DNA from: Holothuria scabra
Lineage: Eukaryota > Echinodermata > Holothuroidea > Aspidochirotida > Holothuriidae
DNA length: 64,000 nucleotides
Assembly: GCA_037179385.1 (NCBI GenBank)
Contig: CM074188.1
Location: 28,251,594 to 28,315,593 of the forward strand
Direction of reading: 5' to 3'
Part shown: in pieces, positions 1 to 11,250 of the stretch
Layout: each line of letters starts with the position of its first letter
Position numbering within the stretch: position 1 is the stretch's first letter
The notes under the pieces: generated by a model
Told to the model about the DNA's origin: nothing
Database searches by the model: none
The model's input: the letters and a program-made list of their open reading frames with translations, nothing else
Made by a program: the position numbers and the translations under genes

Positions 1-177
1 TCAGGTAATTCTTACTAATGTCTCATTTTTTCTATCCAAGAACTTTTTGTGATTTTGTAGAACTTTAATGCCTCATATTCAACATAAAGCAACGAATTCT
101 TCTATACGTTTCCTGGTGACGGACCCCAGTTATGGCCGACTAAAATGGGACCAGCACTTGCTGTCCGGATTTGTCTA
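1..177. mobile_element. Right end of TA-flanked MITE (partial at window edge)
   Basis: About 118-177 matches the right arms of two complete ~260-bp elements at 8395-8654 and 61578-61835 (shared motif GACCCCAGTTATGGCCGACT, then CTGTCCGGATTTGTCTA). It is followed by TA at 178-179, as in the other copies. The left end lies outside the window. Non-autonomous, no coding capacity seen; the TA duplication suggests a Tc1/mariner-type mobiliser (inference). Confidence 0.55.
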
Positions 178-332
178 TATGAGATAAAATCTCAGGGTGG
201 CGATTTCGATTCGAGAATGAAGGAAAACGGGAAGAGCATAAAACAGGGAGACGAAGGTTTTTGATCATCACTTGTATTGTTTCATTGAGATTTGGAGACA
301 TAAAAAAGGGTTTTCTGACCCGGGAAGTGGGA

Positions 333-358
333 GGGGGCGGAAACATCCTTCCGCCCCC
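333..358. repeat. Perfect GC-rich hairpin
   Basis: GGGGGCGGAA at 333-342 is the exact reverse complement of 349-358, with a 6-nt loop (acatcc). It resembles the central G/C hairpins of the dispersed repeat seen at 22.5, 34.5 and 47.8 kb, but flanking similarity is not obvious. Confidence 0.5.
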
Positions 359-571
359 ATATTTTTTACAGGAGGACTATCGCCCCAACCCCACCCCACT
401 TCCTATCCTCTTGAAAACATCAGAAAAATTTGAAAAATTTTCCGAATAAAAGTATTCATTGATGAACAGATGGGTGGTTGCAAGATGGATTGAGGGTTTT
501 AGTCTAACTTCCTTTTATCTAGCCTCTACTCCTACAAAAGTAGTTGTGATCGGTCTTCGGTTAGATTAGGT

Positions 572-808
572 AAGATGGAGTTATACGTCCCAATTTCCAA
601 CCAATTGGTTCAAGTCGAGCCTGCCACGCCCCTTTCTCCAGTTGTGACTCACTGGCTTGTTTTACCTTCTCAATTTCTTATTCTGAACCTTATGCAAGCA
701 CAATGGCCGATTGTTCCGTTTTTTAACGTCTTAGGCATGACCCGGCTAGGACTCAAACTCCGGACGTCCCGACTGCAAGTCGGATGCTATAACCATCAAT
801 CTGGGAAA
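572..808 (-). mobile_element. tRNA-derived SINE, copy 1
   Basis: Read on the minus strand, the right side has a tRNA-like head: A-box-like TGGTTATAGC and B-box-like GAGTTTGAGTCC with tRNA-type spacing. A body follows containing AAACAAGCCAGTGAGTCAC and a TCGACTTGAACCAATTGG motif. A second full copy lies at 1322-1551 and a 3' fragment at 57783-57851. The head is degenerate, so this is a SINE copy rather than a working tRNA gene. Confidence 0.65.
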
Positions 809-876
809 GATGAGATTACCCTTTCCCAAAACCAACTGCCTCCGGGTTATGCAAAGGGTAAGTTTGCAATTCCCTT

Positions 877-1318
877 TGTGATTTGTCCAATTTCTATCAA
901 CAACTAACAGACCAAAGAAAACCCTTTTGAAAAAGGGTTTCTCTAAAAGTTAAGATTTGAAACCGTTTAAGTTCAAAGAATTTAACCTAGAGGGTTCTAA
1001 AGGGATTTTGAGCCGGAATACTTCAGAAACGTATCCCCCTGAATGTGTAAGATGCTGCGGGAAATACCAGTAAATTGCTGCTGGTAGGCGATGTAAAAGT
1101 GGAACAGTTAATGGGTTTGTTATTTTTAAGAATTAAAGAACAGGAAAACGTACACAGCTAGTTATCTAGCAAAAGGTTTGCATTGAACAAACAAAAGAGA
1201 TGACTAATTAAGAGGAAGTATATTTCCTACAACTATGTTGTACCAGGGAGTTGCAATAGAGTACGACCTTATCAGCGCTAAAGGTTTTGCTAAAGGTTTT
1301 GCTAAAGGTTTAAAGGTT
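877..1318 (+). repeat. Dispersed repeat R2, copy 1
   Basis: Aligns by eye to 16482-16770 plus 17158-17262: shared stretches include TTTAAGTTCAAA, ACTGCGGGAAATAC-like and TGGAACA(G/A)TTAATGGGT. Both copies carry a short hairpin of the CCCTTTTGAAAAAGGG type near the left end. The right end has three imperfect GCTAAAGGTTTTG units and abuts SINE copy 2. No coding capacity; class unknown. Confidence 0.55.
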
Positions 1319-1321
1319 TAC

Positions 1322-1551
1322 GGCCCATTTTCCAACCAACTGGTTCAAGTCGAGCCGGCCACGGCCTTTCTTCCAGTTGTGGCTCACTGGCTTGTTTTAC
1401 GTACTCAATTGCTTATTTCGAGCCTCAAGCACAATGACAGAAGGTTCCGTTTTTTAGTCTTAGTTCCGTTTTTTTTCTTATATATGACCCGGCCAGGACC
1501 CAAACTCCCGACCCACCCGACAAGTCGAGTGCTCTAACCATCAGTCTTGGG
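1322..1551 (-). mobile_element. tRNA-derived SINE, copy 2
   Basis: Same family and orientation as 572-808. On the minus strand it begins with CTGATGGTTAGAGCACTCGA (A-box region), then GAGTTTGGGTCC (B-box-like), then the conserved body. It lies directly after R2 copy 1; the R2 copy at 16.5-17.3 kb lacks a SINE there, so the SINE was probably added later. Confidence 0.65.
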
Positions 1552-2845
1552 ATAACGTGAATACACTTCACACCTGATTGGTAGAATGAAGGGTTGGACA
1601 TAATTTAACAAGATGAATTGATATTAGTTTCTAAGCAAACGAAATTCTGAATAACAAGCAGGTGTTGTAGTGTACTATAATTTAGGCAAAAGATGATCAA
1701 TATTGTTGCATCAATATCTCATGACTGATTGATGGTAGGAAATGACGTGAAAGATGTGCTTATAAAGTTGCTTGGAGCTTATTAACGTTTGCATGGTATT
1801 TGAAGAATGCACTCAAAAAAATTAAACTAACGTTTATCAGGGAGGTGTAAGTAAGTAAAAGGCAATCATTGTCTTGGGTTATATCAACATTTCAAAGTCA
1901 AATATCTTAAACCATTGTAAAACAGTGTTTATTATTCCAACCAATTAACCCAAATTGTAACTTTACCTCTTGAAAATATTTTGCATTGCCAGAATAAAAT
2001 TCAAGTGATTCGTTTAACATTTGAAAGTTATTCGTGAGTTTGTTCAACAAGTGCTGAATTTATTTGAACATTTCTCGGAACACTTATAATGCACTCTGCC
2101 TTATTTTAAATTTTCTATCATTCTGCTTCAAGGAGAATTCTTAACAGACCATTTTCTGCAAAAATGACGTAATAAGGTACTGCAATGACTGGATATAGGT
2201 TCATGTTTTACTTTTCAAAAGGGTAATAATTGATTTTGGAATATTTGTCGAAAATAATTTGAAAATAGTTTTTCATACTTACCACCTGTGCTCAATAAAA
2301 TACAGCCTTTGGAAAACACAATATAGGAAGAAACGAAAAGATACACAATTATGCAGAGCAATTGCGTCATGTTTGATTGCGACTCGGATCCACAGAAAAT
2401 GTACGATAGGGTTGGAATCTGCCAACCAACTGACGAGGACTGATGAAACTAAATGGTGGAAGGTGAATCCCAACACCAACGACAGAGATACGTCTGACTT
2501 GTGACGTCATGGTATATAAACAACCTACACTTATGTGTTTTGATGTTTTGAGTGAGAATGACATTATCTCACTTCCTTAAAAATGTTTCTACCTTGCACA
2601 TTGTAATGTTGAAAAGAATATTGGATTGTATCTGCATGATTAAATTTCTATGAAAAAGCATTGAAACTTGTCTGGAGGAAATAAAAGACGCTAACCTTGC
2701 CTTGCATCTACATGTACAAAACAAAGGACCAGTGGCGGGGCCAGAATGTCAAATAGCGGAAAAGGAAAAAGTTAGAGGAAAAAACATGTTTAGCGCCAAG
2801 AGGGAAACAGATCGCACCGCTCGTCCTCCTGCGGATCTGCTTGAA
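1552..2845. other. Intergenic, no gene recognised
   Basis: AT-rich unique-looking sequence. Reading frames of 65-81 codons at 2259-2564 overlap on both strands and show no domain, splice pattern or composition that would support a gene. Confidence 0.5.
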
Positions 2846-3253
2846 GGCCAGGTCACACTACAGCGATATCGGATCGGATTTCGCTCCGATTTTGTTTTAA
2901 TTAATATCCTTCCATCTTTGGTTGAAAAGAAACAAAAAATTTCCAGCCTGTTTAGATATATGAATTGTATCGCAGGATTGCGAATTCTAAGTTATACCAA
3001 TATTATAATTGCGTGACGCTTCACCGCAGACAACTTTTATGGGATACGCGTTGTCCGACAAAAGCTATGTGTCAATGTGACGTCACGAAATAAGTAGTTT
3101 ACTTTTAAGTTCCCTGGTCCTCTCATACTGATCATATCTTTACATACGATGTCAAATGTTTGGTTCTTTCGGATATGGTCGGAGGAGATTTCAACCAAAA
3201 CTGACAAGAATCGGATAGTAATCCGATCCTATATCGCTGTAGTGTGACCAGGG
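2846..3253. mobile_element. GGTCACAC-type MITE, intact copy
   Basis: Terminal inverted repeats of about 30 bp: left GGTCACACTACAGCGATATC at 2851, right complement ending GTAGTGTGACC at 3249, with further imperfect pairing outward (AGGCCA/GGGCTTAA). The interior contains TGACGTCACG and no ORF. A second copy at 38275-46074 is interrupted by a 7.4-kb element. The exact end and duplication are unresolved; a TTAA-like flank is possible. Confidence 0.75.
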
Positions 3254-4780
3254 CTTAAGAGACAAAGCCCGGGTGGGATCCAGAGGACTAAGCCCCCGGA
3301 TGCTCTGAGGTTTTAACATATCTCTTTGTGAAAATTGCATCCCACGGCGAGAGGTATGTTTATTTTTCGTTTGACCTAGTGACTTAGCGCGTGACCTTAG
3401 TTGGGGGATGAGACTGGGGGAAAGGATAAAATCTGGGGGACAGGTTCTTCCCTCATATCACCAGTATGTTATGTAAAACAACAAGTCTCGAGAAATTTCT
3501 AACCTAGCCTCATATTTAAAACCTAACCTAACCTTGAGATGTCTCGATGTACTGTGAGCATTTAGTGTTCCGTTCAACCCACTCGTTCATTTGGGAGGTT
3601 AACTCTTTCGGGGTTTCATCCATTCCCCATAAAATTGAAAGAATGTTTGAGGAAATGTTAGTATACAGGTACACTTGTTCCACCACTTTACATATTTCGG
3701 TTGTGCCCTATATCTTCCCGTAAAACCTGCTTAAAGGCAGTCAAATCTCACCCCAAACTGCAAATTTTTAGTAGTCCACAAAATAATAGTAATGTGATCT
3801 GGAGTTCCTAAAAGCTGTAACAGGTCTGTAAAGTGACATTTTAAATAGGTTCCATTCATTTCATTTGACTTTATTTATTTGTTTCTCCACCAGTCCACAG
3901 CAAAATTTTAAAATGATAAACACCATTGCTTTAAAAATATTTATAAACAAGAAAATGACCGCTGTGGAAGCAAGTGTTCGTAAAATCCATTCCATGTTTT
4001 CCAAGACAAAAAGACAACCGGAGAATGAAACTAGAAAGAAACAAGTAGTATTAAAACAAAAACCTTCCAATACCACCGACCATCCACCCACCTGCATCTA
4101 CTTACGACACTTGGATCTTATATAAAAGTAAAAAATAAGCTTGATTTTTGGGATTATGACCGAAATCTTGGCCAGCATATTCCGAATAAAAGTCAGTTGG
4201 CCTATCTTTGAGACTCCTTTTACATAAGATCGAATAAGACAAAGTAGAAATGGTTTAGTTAATCGGCTGACGGCTTCTTGCCCTGGAAATCTACTTAACT
4301 GTAAAAGTAAAGCCTTTCAAATAAACCTTTAACAAACAGAAATTTGAAAGCAAAAGCACACGGAGGTTAACGGTGCATGAGAACTACCAGATATATGGTA
4401 ATCATGATTAAGTGGTATTTTCCAAGAAATTACGAAAAGCGTAAAACGTGTGTTAGATATATCGTCGATCTCCTACATATTCATATTTATTACTTGCGCA
4501 TTGGAATTAGTTCGCACAAAGAAAATAAAAAGCGTGAGTTATATCCTAAACCTGATTCATTTTTTTCTTCACCGCGGGTCACCTTATGAGAAGTTGGGAA
4601 ACAAAAATATAGCTAAGGTCCTCCCGTGGGAAGAGCTGAAGAGTAAGCCCACAGTGTTCCTCACCTGTCATAGAAAAACTTCGAGAGACGACAAAATGGG
4701 AAGGTCTTGAACAATACTAACACCAGCTCTGGAATCAAACTTGAAAGGTGCTGTACCTGTTTATATATCTCACACTGTGT
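3254..4780. other. Intergenic, no gene recognised
   Basis: Short frames at 3861-4125 overlap on both strands and are low-complexity or hydrophobic by composition only. A G-rich stretch near 3270-3300 resembles other dispersed G/C-rich fragments. Nothing firm. Confidence 0.45.
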
Positions 4781-4801
4781 ACCTGTTCGTAGTAATGTTT
4801 T

Positions 4802-4847
4802 CGCCCCTTGGCTCTTCGCCAGAGAGTCGTGGGGACTTTTAGAAAAA
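4802..4847 (+). mobile_element. 46-bp 3'-tail SINE insertion with 21-bp TSD
   Basis: The insert contains GCCAGAGAGTCGTGGGGACT and an A-rich end, matching the tail of the U2-headed element at 11204-11418. It is flanked by a perfect 21-bp direct repeat (ACCTGTTCG...AATGTTTT) at 4781-4801 and 4848-4868. Exact duplication plus terminal A-run means target-primed reverse transcription with extreme 5' truncation. It shows the tail is a mobile 3' module in its own right. Confidence 0.8.
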
Positions 4848-4867
4848 ACCTGTTCGTAGTAATGTTT

Positions 4868-4998
4868 TGTTAAATCCTGACTGATTGGCTGGCTGGCTGG
4901 CTGACTGACTGGCCAACTGACTGATTGACTGATTGATAGGCTGATTGATTGGCTGACTGAGTGACTGGCTGGTTGACTGACTGACTGACTGACTGACT
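4868..4998. repeat. Degenerate CTGA/TGGC tetranucleotide microsatellite
   Basis: Runs of CTGACTGA, TGGCTGGC and TGATTGAT. The minus-strand frame across it (Ser-Val-Ser-Gln repeats) is an artefact of the repeat. Confidence 0.9.
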
Positions 4999-5014
4999 TC
5001 CGCATTCGTGTTAA

Positions 5015-5587
5015 AGGCATGTTCTGGAGACAAAATTCGTTAACTTCAAAATAAACAGAAAAATTTTCTCTTTCAAAAGGTGAAAATTGCATTTCAATAG
5101 CTTATAGCATTTGGAAGATACAAATTTTTAAAATACTGCAAATTTTTCTTGGAATTTGATGCATCATGGGAAATCTGTGATGTCATTGTGGCACATAATT
5201 TGACGCTGCATTCAATTTATTTATAATTATGATGCCGCTGCAGACAATATCAAGGAACATTGTTGGTTGCGCTCTACATATGGTGAAGGGTAATGCTAGA
5301 ACTACAGAAAAAGATATTCAAACATTCCAGCAGTATCAAATTTCAAGGACAAACAGGGTGTTAAATTATAAAGAAAAACAAAAGGAATTTGAAGCAATGT
5401 GCCCACATTACATAACTTTCTGTGGCTTTGTTGAAGAGCAGAGGTATTTTTTAACAGAAATAACCCATCTTTAAAGTGAGATATCTTGAGTTAGGAAAAT
5501 GGTATTGTGATAGGGTTTGAAGGACATGGTGTGGAATATTTTTGTTTTTCTTACAAGACAAAGGCAAAAAGCCACCAGAACATGCCT
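5015..5587. mobile_element. TTAA-flanked TIR element, 573 bp
   Basis: Terminal inverted repeats AGGCATGTTCTGG / CCAGAACATGCCT are exact over 13 bp. TTAA lies immediately outside both ends (5011-5014 and 5588-5591). An 81-codon frame (5229-5474) inside has no recognisable domain. The TTAA target suggests piggyBac- or Kolobok-type mobilisation (inference). Tetranucleotide microsatellites lie on both sides. Confidence 0.8.
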
Positions 5588-5617
5588 TTAATGTGTTGTT
5601 AATCACATCTGACGTAT

Positions 5618-5715
5618 TGTCTGACTGACTGACTGACTGACTGATTGAATGAGTGAGTGACTGATAGACTGACTGTCTGAATGACTGATTGAACGACCGA
5701 CCGACCGAGTGACTA
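5618..5715. repeat. TGAC/GACC tetranucleotide microsatellite
   Basis: Starts as (TGAC)n, drifts through GAGT/ACTG units and ends with (CGAC)n. Same motif class as 4868-4998, on the other side of the TTAA element. Confidence 0.85.
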
Positions 5716-6024
5716 CTTCATTGTTACAGCGAATTAGGTTTAAAAAAGCCATAGTTATAACACTTGCCATGGATGATGTTTAAGTTAAGAACACGATAAT
5801 ATTTCCGAGAAATTATTTATTCAGGAGCGGATCCAAGGTGGAAGGAATGCTTTTAAGGCCTCGGCCCACCCCTTTTTGCAACAACAACAATAACACATGT
5901 GGGAAATTAGCTGTGAAACTCTCTCACACCCTACTTTCTCTTAAGTCAGCCCCTCTTTTTGGAATATTTGCACTACTGCCAACATGACATAAAGCAACGA
6001 TATTATAAGTGAAATCCTCTTCAT

Positions 6025-6405
6025 CAGTGGTTCTCAAACTTTTTCAAAGTACCGCCCCCATAAGGCATCCATGACTGACCCAACGCCCCCCTCCCACCCA
6101 ACAAACCATCATATTTATATAAGTCTTTGACTTTGAGCTTTCGAATTTCAATTTCCAGCACCAAAATGACCCAGATAAGTTTTATATTGGGTAAATTTTT
6201 TGTTTTTGCTAAACCTTTCCGAGAAAACAGTCTGTGTGAACCACTCTGCAACCTCCTAGGTTCCTTTATTGCACGAATGTATGAGAACCTCCAGGGACCC
6301 CCTAGTCAATGCCAACGCCCCCCTGTTGCTTGCAAACTTCTCAGCGCCCCCTTGAAACTTTTCAACGCCTTCAGGGGGCGGTAGGGACCACTTTGAGAAC
6401 CACTG
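6025..6405. mobile_element. hAT MITE with 8-bp TSD
   Basis: Ends are CAGTGGTTCTCAAACTTT and the complement AAGTTTGAGAACCACTG-like at 6389-6405; both arms continue into GTACCGCCCCC-type sequence. Flanks CTCTTCAT (6017-6024) and CTCTACAT (6406-6413) match 7 of 8. CAGTGGTTCTCAA termini and 8-bp duplications are standard for hAT. The interior repeats CAACGCCCCC-type segments; no transposase. Confidence 0.88.
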
Positions 6406-6413
6406 CTCTACAT

Positions 6414-7685
6414 CAACCCACAAAGTTTCTAATTGAGGCTTAAAACACCGCTAATGAAGCGTTATTGACCAGTTAAATATTTAAGATAGAAAATGTATGT
6501 AAACTTGTCAAGTCAGTTCACATTTTGAGTAGTCCCACTTATTCACATCATATTTATAAATTTAGAAAGTATATGATTCTATCTTTAAAAACTAAAAATG
6601 ATGTTAACAGTCTTTATCTTGAATGCAAAAAAAGAGTTAATTTTCGAAAAGTTCGAAAGACACTGCCTCGTGTTTTAATGTCAAATAAAAAGTATCGGTT
6701 GATCAGACATCTTCAATCGAAATTATGAAAGAAGATGGCAATGTATAAAATATAGCAAGTGATTTTGTAAAGGAACATTTTCATCTTTGACAACGATAAT
6801 TTGTCGGTCCGTATCATGTAACGAATGGTGGAACATTTCTCCACTCATCCCATGCAGACGCCGATCCAGGATTTTGGGGAAGGGAAGTGTCCCGTCATCA
6901 GGAGGTCCAGAGCGAGTACTGAGGGTTCGAAGTCACGGTTTGTGGTTGGAGGTCCTTCTCCTTACAAATGGATTCTATGCATCTGGTAAGCATATTTTCC
7001 ATATTAAAAAAAAAAAAACAGTAGTTGGTCAAAACATCGTTGGCTATCGTAAAGGGGGGGGGGGGCGTGCGTCCGAAAGCGCCCCACCTGGACCAGCGCT
7101 TGCTAGAGTGTGTCATATTTTGATTATTATTCTGTTTTGAATTACCTTATTGATATTTACTTAAAATTAAAAAATATCATTTTAAGTGTCCATTCAATGA
7201 ACTGAATAAGTTAATAAGTTACCGTGAACAGGTTTCTCTGAAAACTGATCTTTACCAATTATATGCAACTGTCGCTTTCACTGTTAGGATGGGATAAGTA
7301 ATTACAGTTCTGTTACAATTTTCTTCTTGGGCGTAATAAGAAATAACCTAAGTGCAACTGCATTTCCTCTGTTTGTTAGTGCAAGTTTTGTTATACATGA
7401 ATTTGGTCACCAGTTTACCTTGAGATTTGTCGAAGGACCAATTTTGGGGTCCATCTTAGTTTCTTTTTCGTCCATCTGAATCACGGATAGTTGTATTCAT
7501 TTCAAAACCTGAACTTAATGTGCTAATTAAGGTTTTTTAGATAGTTTGCAACCATTTCTGGCAGGTATTGGTGATCAAAATTGCACCTATTTCTAAACTT
7601 AAGAACGATGCTTCCCAGCATTTTTGCATCATTACTTGGCTGCTGGGTTCGTCTGTAAGTCACCGATGTGTGTATATAAGTACGA
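6414..7685. other. Intergenic with G-homopolymer repeat fragments
   Basis: Contains a dispersed-repeat fragment near 6848-6930 (CCGATCCAGGATTTTGGGG) and a G12 run near 7053 followed by CGTGCGTCCGAAAGCGCCCC. The 67-codon frame at 6525-6728 has protein-like composition but no recognised domain and no convincing splice context. The rest is AT-rich. Confidence 0.45.
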
Positions 7686-7855
7686 CACTGTAAAAATGTC
7701 TGTAATGTTACAGAATTTTTGTACAATTGCAGAAGGAAAAATAAAGAAATACGAAAAGAATACATAAAAAGTGCTGTCAATGAGTTGACAGCACTTTGTG
7801 TGTATTCTTTTGTCTTTATTTTATTTTCGGTAAATGTACAGATATTTTTACAGTG
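7686..7855. mobile_element. 170-bp foldback MITE of the CACTG family
   Basis: Begins CACTGTAAAAATGTCTGTA and ends with the complement TACAGATATTTTTACAGTG. The centre is a hairpin, AAAGTGCTGTCAA / TTGACAGCACTTT, and pairing continues outward (AAAAGAATAC / GTATTCTTTT), so nearly the whole 170 bp can fold on itself. Same termini as the 1.3-kb element at 9643 and the 7.4-kb element at 38505. Confidence 0.8.
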
Positions 7856-8394
7856 TAGATTAAGTGCGATGATCAATTCTTAACTGTCACAATGACCTGT
7901 AAATCCAAGTAGTGGTATGTCATTCATTTTTCAGGTACTATATAATTACAGGCAGATGCGCTAAAAAGTGTGCATTAATCAAGTAACTTTGAGTTCAGTT
8001 TATTTTACTCAATTGGAGAAAGGCTACCTCATGAAAAAAAATCGATTATGAGACATATAACGAGCGTGATGAAACATGCAGTAGAATTATCAAAATGTTT
8101 TAATGTACAGTTATCTTTGTAAATACATATGAGTAACTTACGATTTGACTTTCATACTTTCATGTCTCACGGATGAACATAATTCTTGGGTTGATTATTT
8201 CAATATGCAATTTGATAATCAATGGTTACAGGTTCTTCCAAAGAAAGCTCCGATTGTCGCTTCAAAGACTATTTTTGCCGGTTTCTTATACAACGAAGGT
8301 TTTCCTAAAAAAACATGTCACATCACCTTATACTTTTCTTCTCCTTTCGTGCATTTTGTCGTTCCTTCTTTTAGATAGCTAAGCTATTATTCTA

Positions 8395-8654
8395 TAGACG
8401 AATCCGATCAGCACTTGTTTTTAGTGACTGTAGGTAGCCATATTAGTAGGGTCCATCAGCCTTAAATCGTCTCTATTTATTGTCCACACGAATTTCAAAC
8501 TCTCATATTTGGTGAAATTGAGGAAATCAAGATACAGTTCCGTGTACAACTATCCACCGTACAGGTAAGCCAGGATATCGAAAGATTAAAAGGTAATAGA
8601 CCCCAGTTAAAGCCGACTACAATCAGACCATCACTTGCTGTCCGGACTCGTCTA
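8395..8654. mobile_element. TA-flanked MITE, 260 bp
   Basis: Ends TAGACGAATCCG and CGGACTCGTCTA, with TA at 8393-8394 and 8655-8656. Both arms continue into ATCAGCACTTG-type sequence. A complete copy lies at 61578-61835 and a right arm at 118-177. No ORF; TA target fits Tc1/mariner (inference). Confidence 0.75.
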
Positions 8655-8656
8655 TA

Positions 8657-9642
8657 CACACATGTTCCAAATGCGCATCACTTCAACATGAGAAAGAACT
8701 GATGAACACGGCGTTAAATACGGCTATGATTATGATTTGGATTTTCAATCATCAAGGTTTGTTCGCGTGACATCAGTAAATAATTTTAGCGAAGTGGTGA
8801 ATTTCAACGAAAGAATGAAATGTTCTTTTAATCAATTTATGACAACAGAATGAAAGTTTCTCTTACCCCGTTTTATATAATCCTGTTTTCAGAATCAAAA
8901 CAGGGAAATCAACGTTTGGCTGTAGAGTCCTTTCTGTACTTGTGTGGTTTAGAGATTATTGTTCAATCATCATGTTTTTAATAAACAGATAGGAGGTATT
9001 TATGTTTATTAAAGAGTGACACAGTTTTGATAATTCATTAAGAATGGTGTCTTTGTTTAGCGGAGAAACTTTCATTGTGTATGAATGGAACAATTCATAT
9101 TTCGTCAGAAAACAATTATTTTTTAGTTCTGGAAGAGTTGTGCGTGTGCATATAAAAGTGTTCTCCAAGCAAGCATTATTGTTCTATAGTCTAAGCCTAA
9201 ACGATCGTACATTTGTTTCAATTTCATTTTGTATAAATATGTTTATGAATAAATTTATGATTGAATGGGTCATGCGCACCAGAGTTTCCCAACAAAATTG
9301 AACAACCACCGGCAATTGTGACGACGGGCTCAATCATTCATCTTTCAAACAAATGTCTAAAAGATTTGGAAAAGTTTATGTCTAATCCTCGTCATTTAAA
9401 TTATCATGTAGACCGGGTAAGGGTAATCACTGCCCAAACTCACCATTATTGATGAATAATTGAGAACAATATTTATGAAAAGTCAACATTTTAGTTCATT
9501 AAGTAGGAGACGTTTTGAACTTAGTTATATGGTGCATTAATATTAAGAACGTGGTATAAAAAAGTTGCTGCAGAATCCAAGAGGGAATCTGATTATTAAA
9601 ATCAAAAGTTTGCATATTCATGGGTAAATATATGATTGTGTA
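8657..9642. other. Intergenic, no gene recognised
   Basis: AT-rich; short overlapping frames at 8956-9452 show no domain or repeat. Confidence 0.45.
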
Positions 9643-10938
9643 CACTGTTAAAAAATTTCTCTGTAAATTTACATAATTTTTATGGCAAATTTTTTTCCAA
9701 CCAAATAATGTTTTTTTACAGCCAGACTGTAATTATGAAAAAACATTAAGGGTTGGTTTTTTCCTTTACAGTTTTTGCATGTAAATTAGTTTACAAAAGT
9801 CTACTGTAAAATCAAATTTTATGTGAATTTACAGCCTACTGTTTTCATTTCCGACGTTTTAATATTTATTATTATATCGCTTTTTTACCTTTCATATGTT
9901 GTTAAGTAACATACACTTCACCATTACGTAGATCGGGTATTTGCTTATCAACGTAATGTGTCGTTACGAAGTTGTTTTCAATCAAAACACATTGAGAATG
10001 CGTTGTTGTCATATTGTTGTCAAGTAGACTGCTATCTCTAGGAACTTTGTAATTGGAAAGTCACATTTTTTGTACAATATAATAATTGTTTTTAAAATAA
10101 ATATGGCAAAGAACGCAAATACATTAGTTGCAAACATTTCCAGACAAGGTAAACAATAAGTTTATCAGTTTCCTGATTAAAAAACGCCAAAGAAGATATT
10201 ATTCAAAGCAACAGCAATCCTTTTGTTAGGAAAATGCCTACAAAATAAGCTCCACCCATTTATGCAAAATGAGATTTACGTCATAAAGTGGTAAATTTAC
10301 AGACTCTTTCAAGTAAATTTGTGAAACGTTTTTAATTTGCTCCGATCAAGTGCATGAGTGCCTGTGGCAATGAGTTGACATCAGTATACCAATTGTTAGT
10401 GCTCTGAAATTAGGGCCTTACAATTTCTTTTTACTTAAAAATGTGTGACAAAACACCAGTTGTATGATATTTATAACTAAGAACGTAATAACTAAGTATG
10501 CTTTTATAATAAATGTAAGTTAATTTTCAAATAGGGCCATAAATTTGCCAAAAATGTTTCCTTTTTTAAACTGAAACTTCGCAGAACGATGCATGTTATA
10601 TATTGAAAATTTTCTGGCTATTTCTTATTTGTTTGTTTGGGCTTATTTTTGTTTCTTTTTCAGCTTAAAAACAAAATGAATGTTTGTTAAATGACAGTAT
10701 ATTTATGTGAAATCAGAAAAATACAAAATACTGTCAAAATTTCTGTAAATTTACAGAAAAAGTTTTACAAAGCAGTAAAATTTGGTTTTTCAAGTAAACA
10801 GAAAATACATGTTAAACAACCTTTTTTTATTGTAGCAATACAAAGTGTCGGTAAAGATACAGAAAATCTCTATTAAAAGTATAATACAAAAAGTTTAAGT
10901 TAAAAAAGTCTGTAAATTTACAGAAATTTTTAACAGTG
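9643..10938. mobile_element. CACTG...CAGTG element, 1.3 kb
   Basis: Left end CACTGTTAAAAAATTTCTCT followed by GTAAATTTACA; right end complement TGTAAATTTACAGAAATTT then TTAACAGTG. TA flanks both sides. Subterminal GTAAATTTAC(A) motifs recur on both sides (for example near 9665 and 10740). No transposase seen; non-autonomous. CACTG termini with 2-bp duplication suggest an EnSpm/CACTA-like family (inference). Confidence 0.75.
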
Positions 10939-11203
10939 TAGGCTTGAAGATGACGATTTAAGTATTTTATCCTTTTCAACGTTGTCAACATAAGTTACAT
11001 TGATAGCCGTTCGTTGCCAATTCCAAAAGGATCAGAATATTGTATTATATAAGCTGCTGCTACAATATGGGAAAAATACATTAGAGCAAAGTAAGTAGCA
11101 ATGTGGGTAGCTGTCAAGGACAGTGGCAACTCTCTGAAAACTCAGTAAAAATAGTCATCAGAAGGTTTGTATGCTGCTGAGGTAAATTGGTGGGTTGGTG
11201 TCC

Positions 11204-11250
11204 GCTTCTCGGACTTTTGGCTAAGGTCAGGTGTAGTATCTGTTCTTTTC
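11204..11250 (+). pseudogene. U2 snRNA 5' segment (head of the retrocopy)
   Basis: 43 of 47 positions agree with my recollection of the conserved U2 5' end, including the branch-point recognition motif GTAGTA. A weaker match (CAGTTTA) continues after a ~4-nt insertion. The Sm site and the 3' stem-loops are absent, so this is not a functional snRNA. Confidence 0.85.

Noticed and set aside
572..1551. tRNA genes on the minus strand
   Set aside because: A- and B-box-like motifs are present but the cloverleaf is degenerate, and the same head-plus-body unit is repeated, so they are SINEs.
3861..4125. 86-codon plus and 78-codon minus frames
   Set aside because: Overlapping opposite-strand frames with no domain or splice context.
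4661..5092. 143-codon minus frame rich in Ser-Val-Ser-Gln
   Set aside because: Translation of the CTGA microsatellite.
6525..6728. 67-codon basic frame
   Set aside because: Protein-like composition but no homologue I recognise, no acceptor or donor, and a start chosen only by openness.
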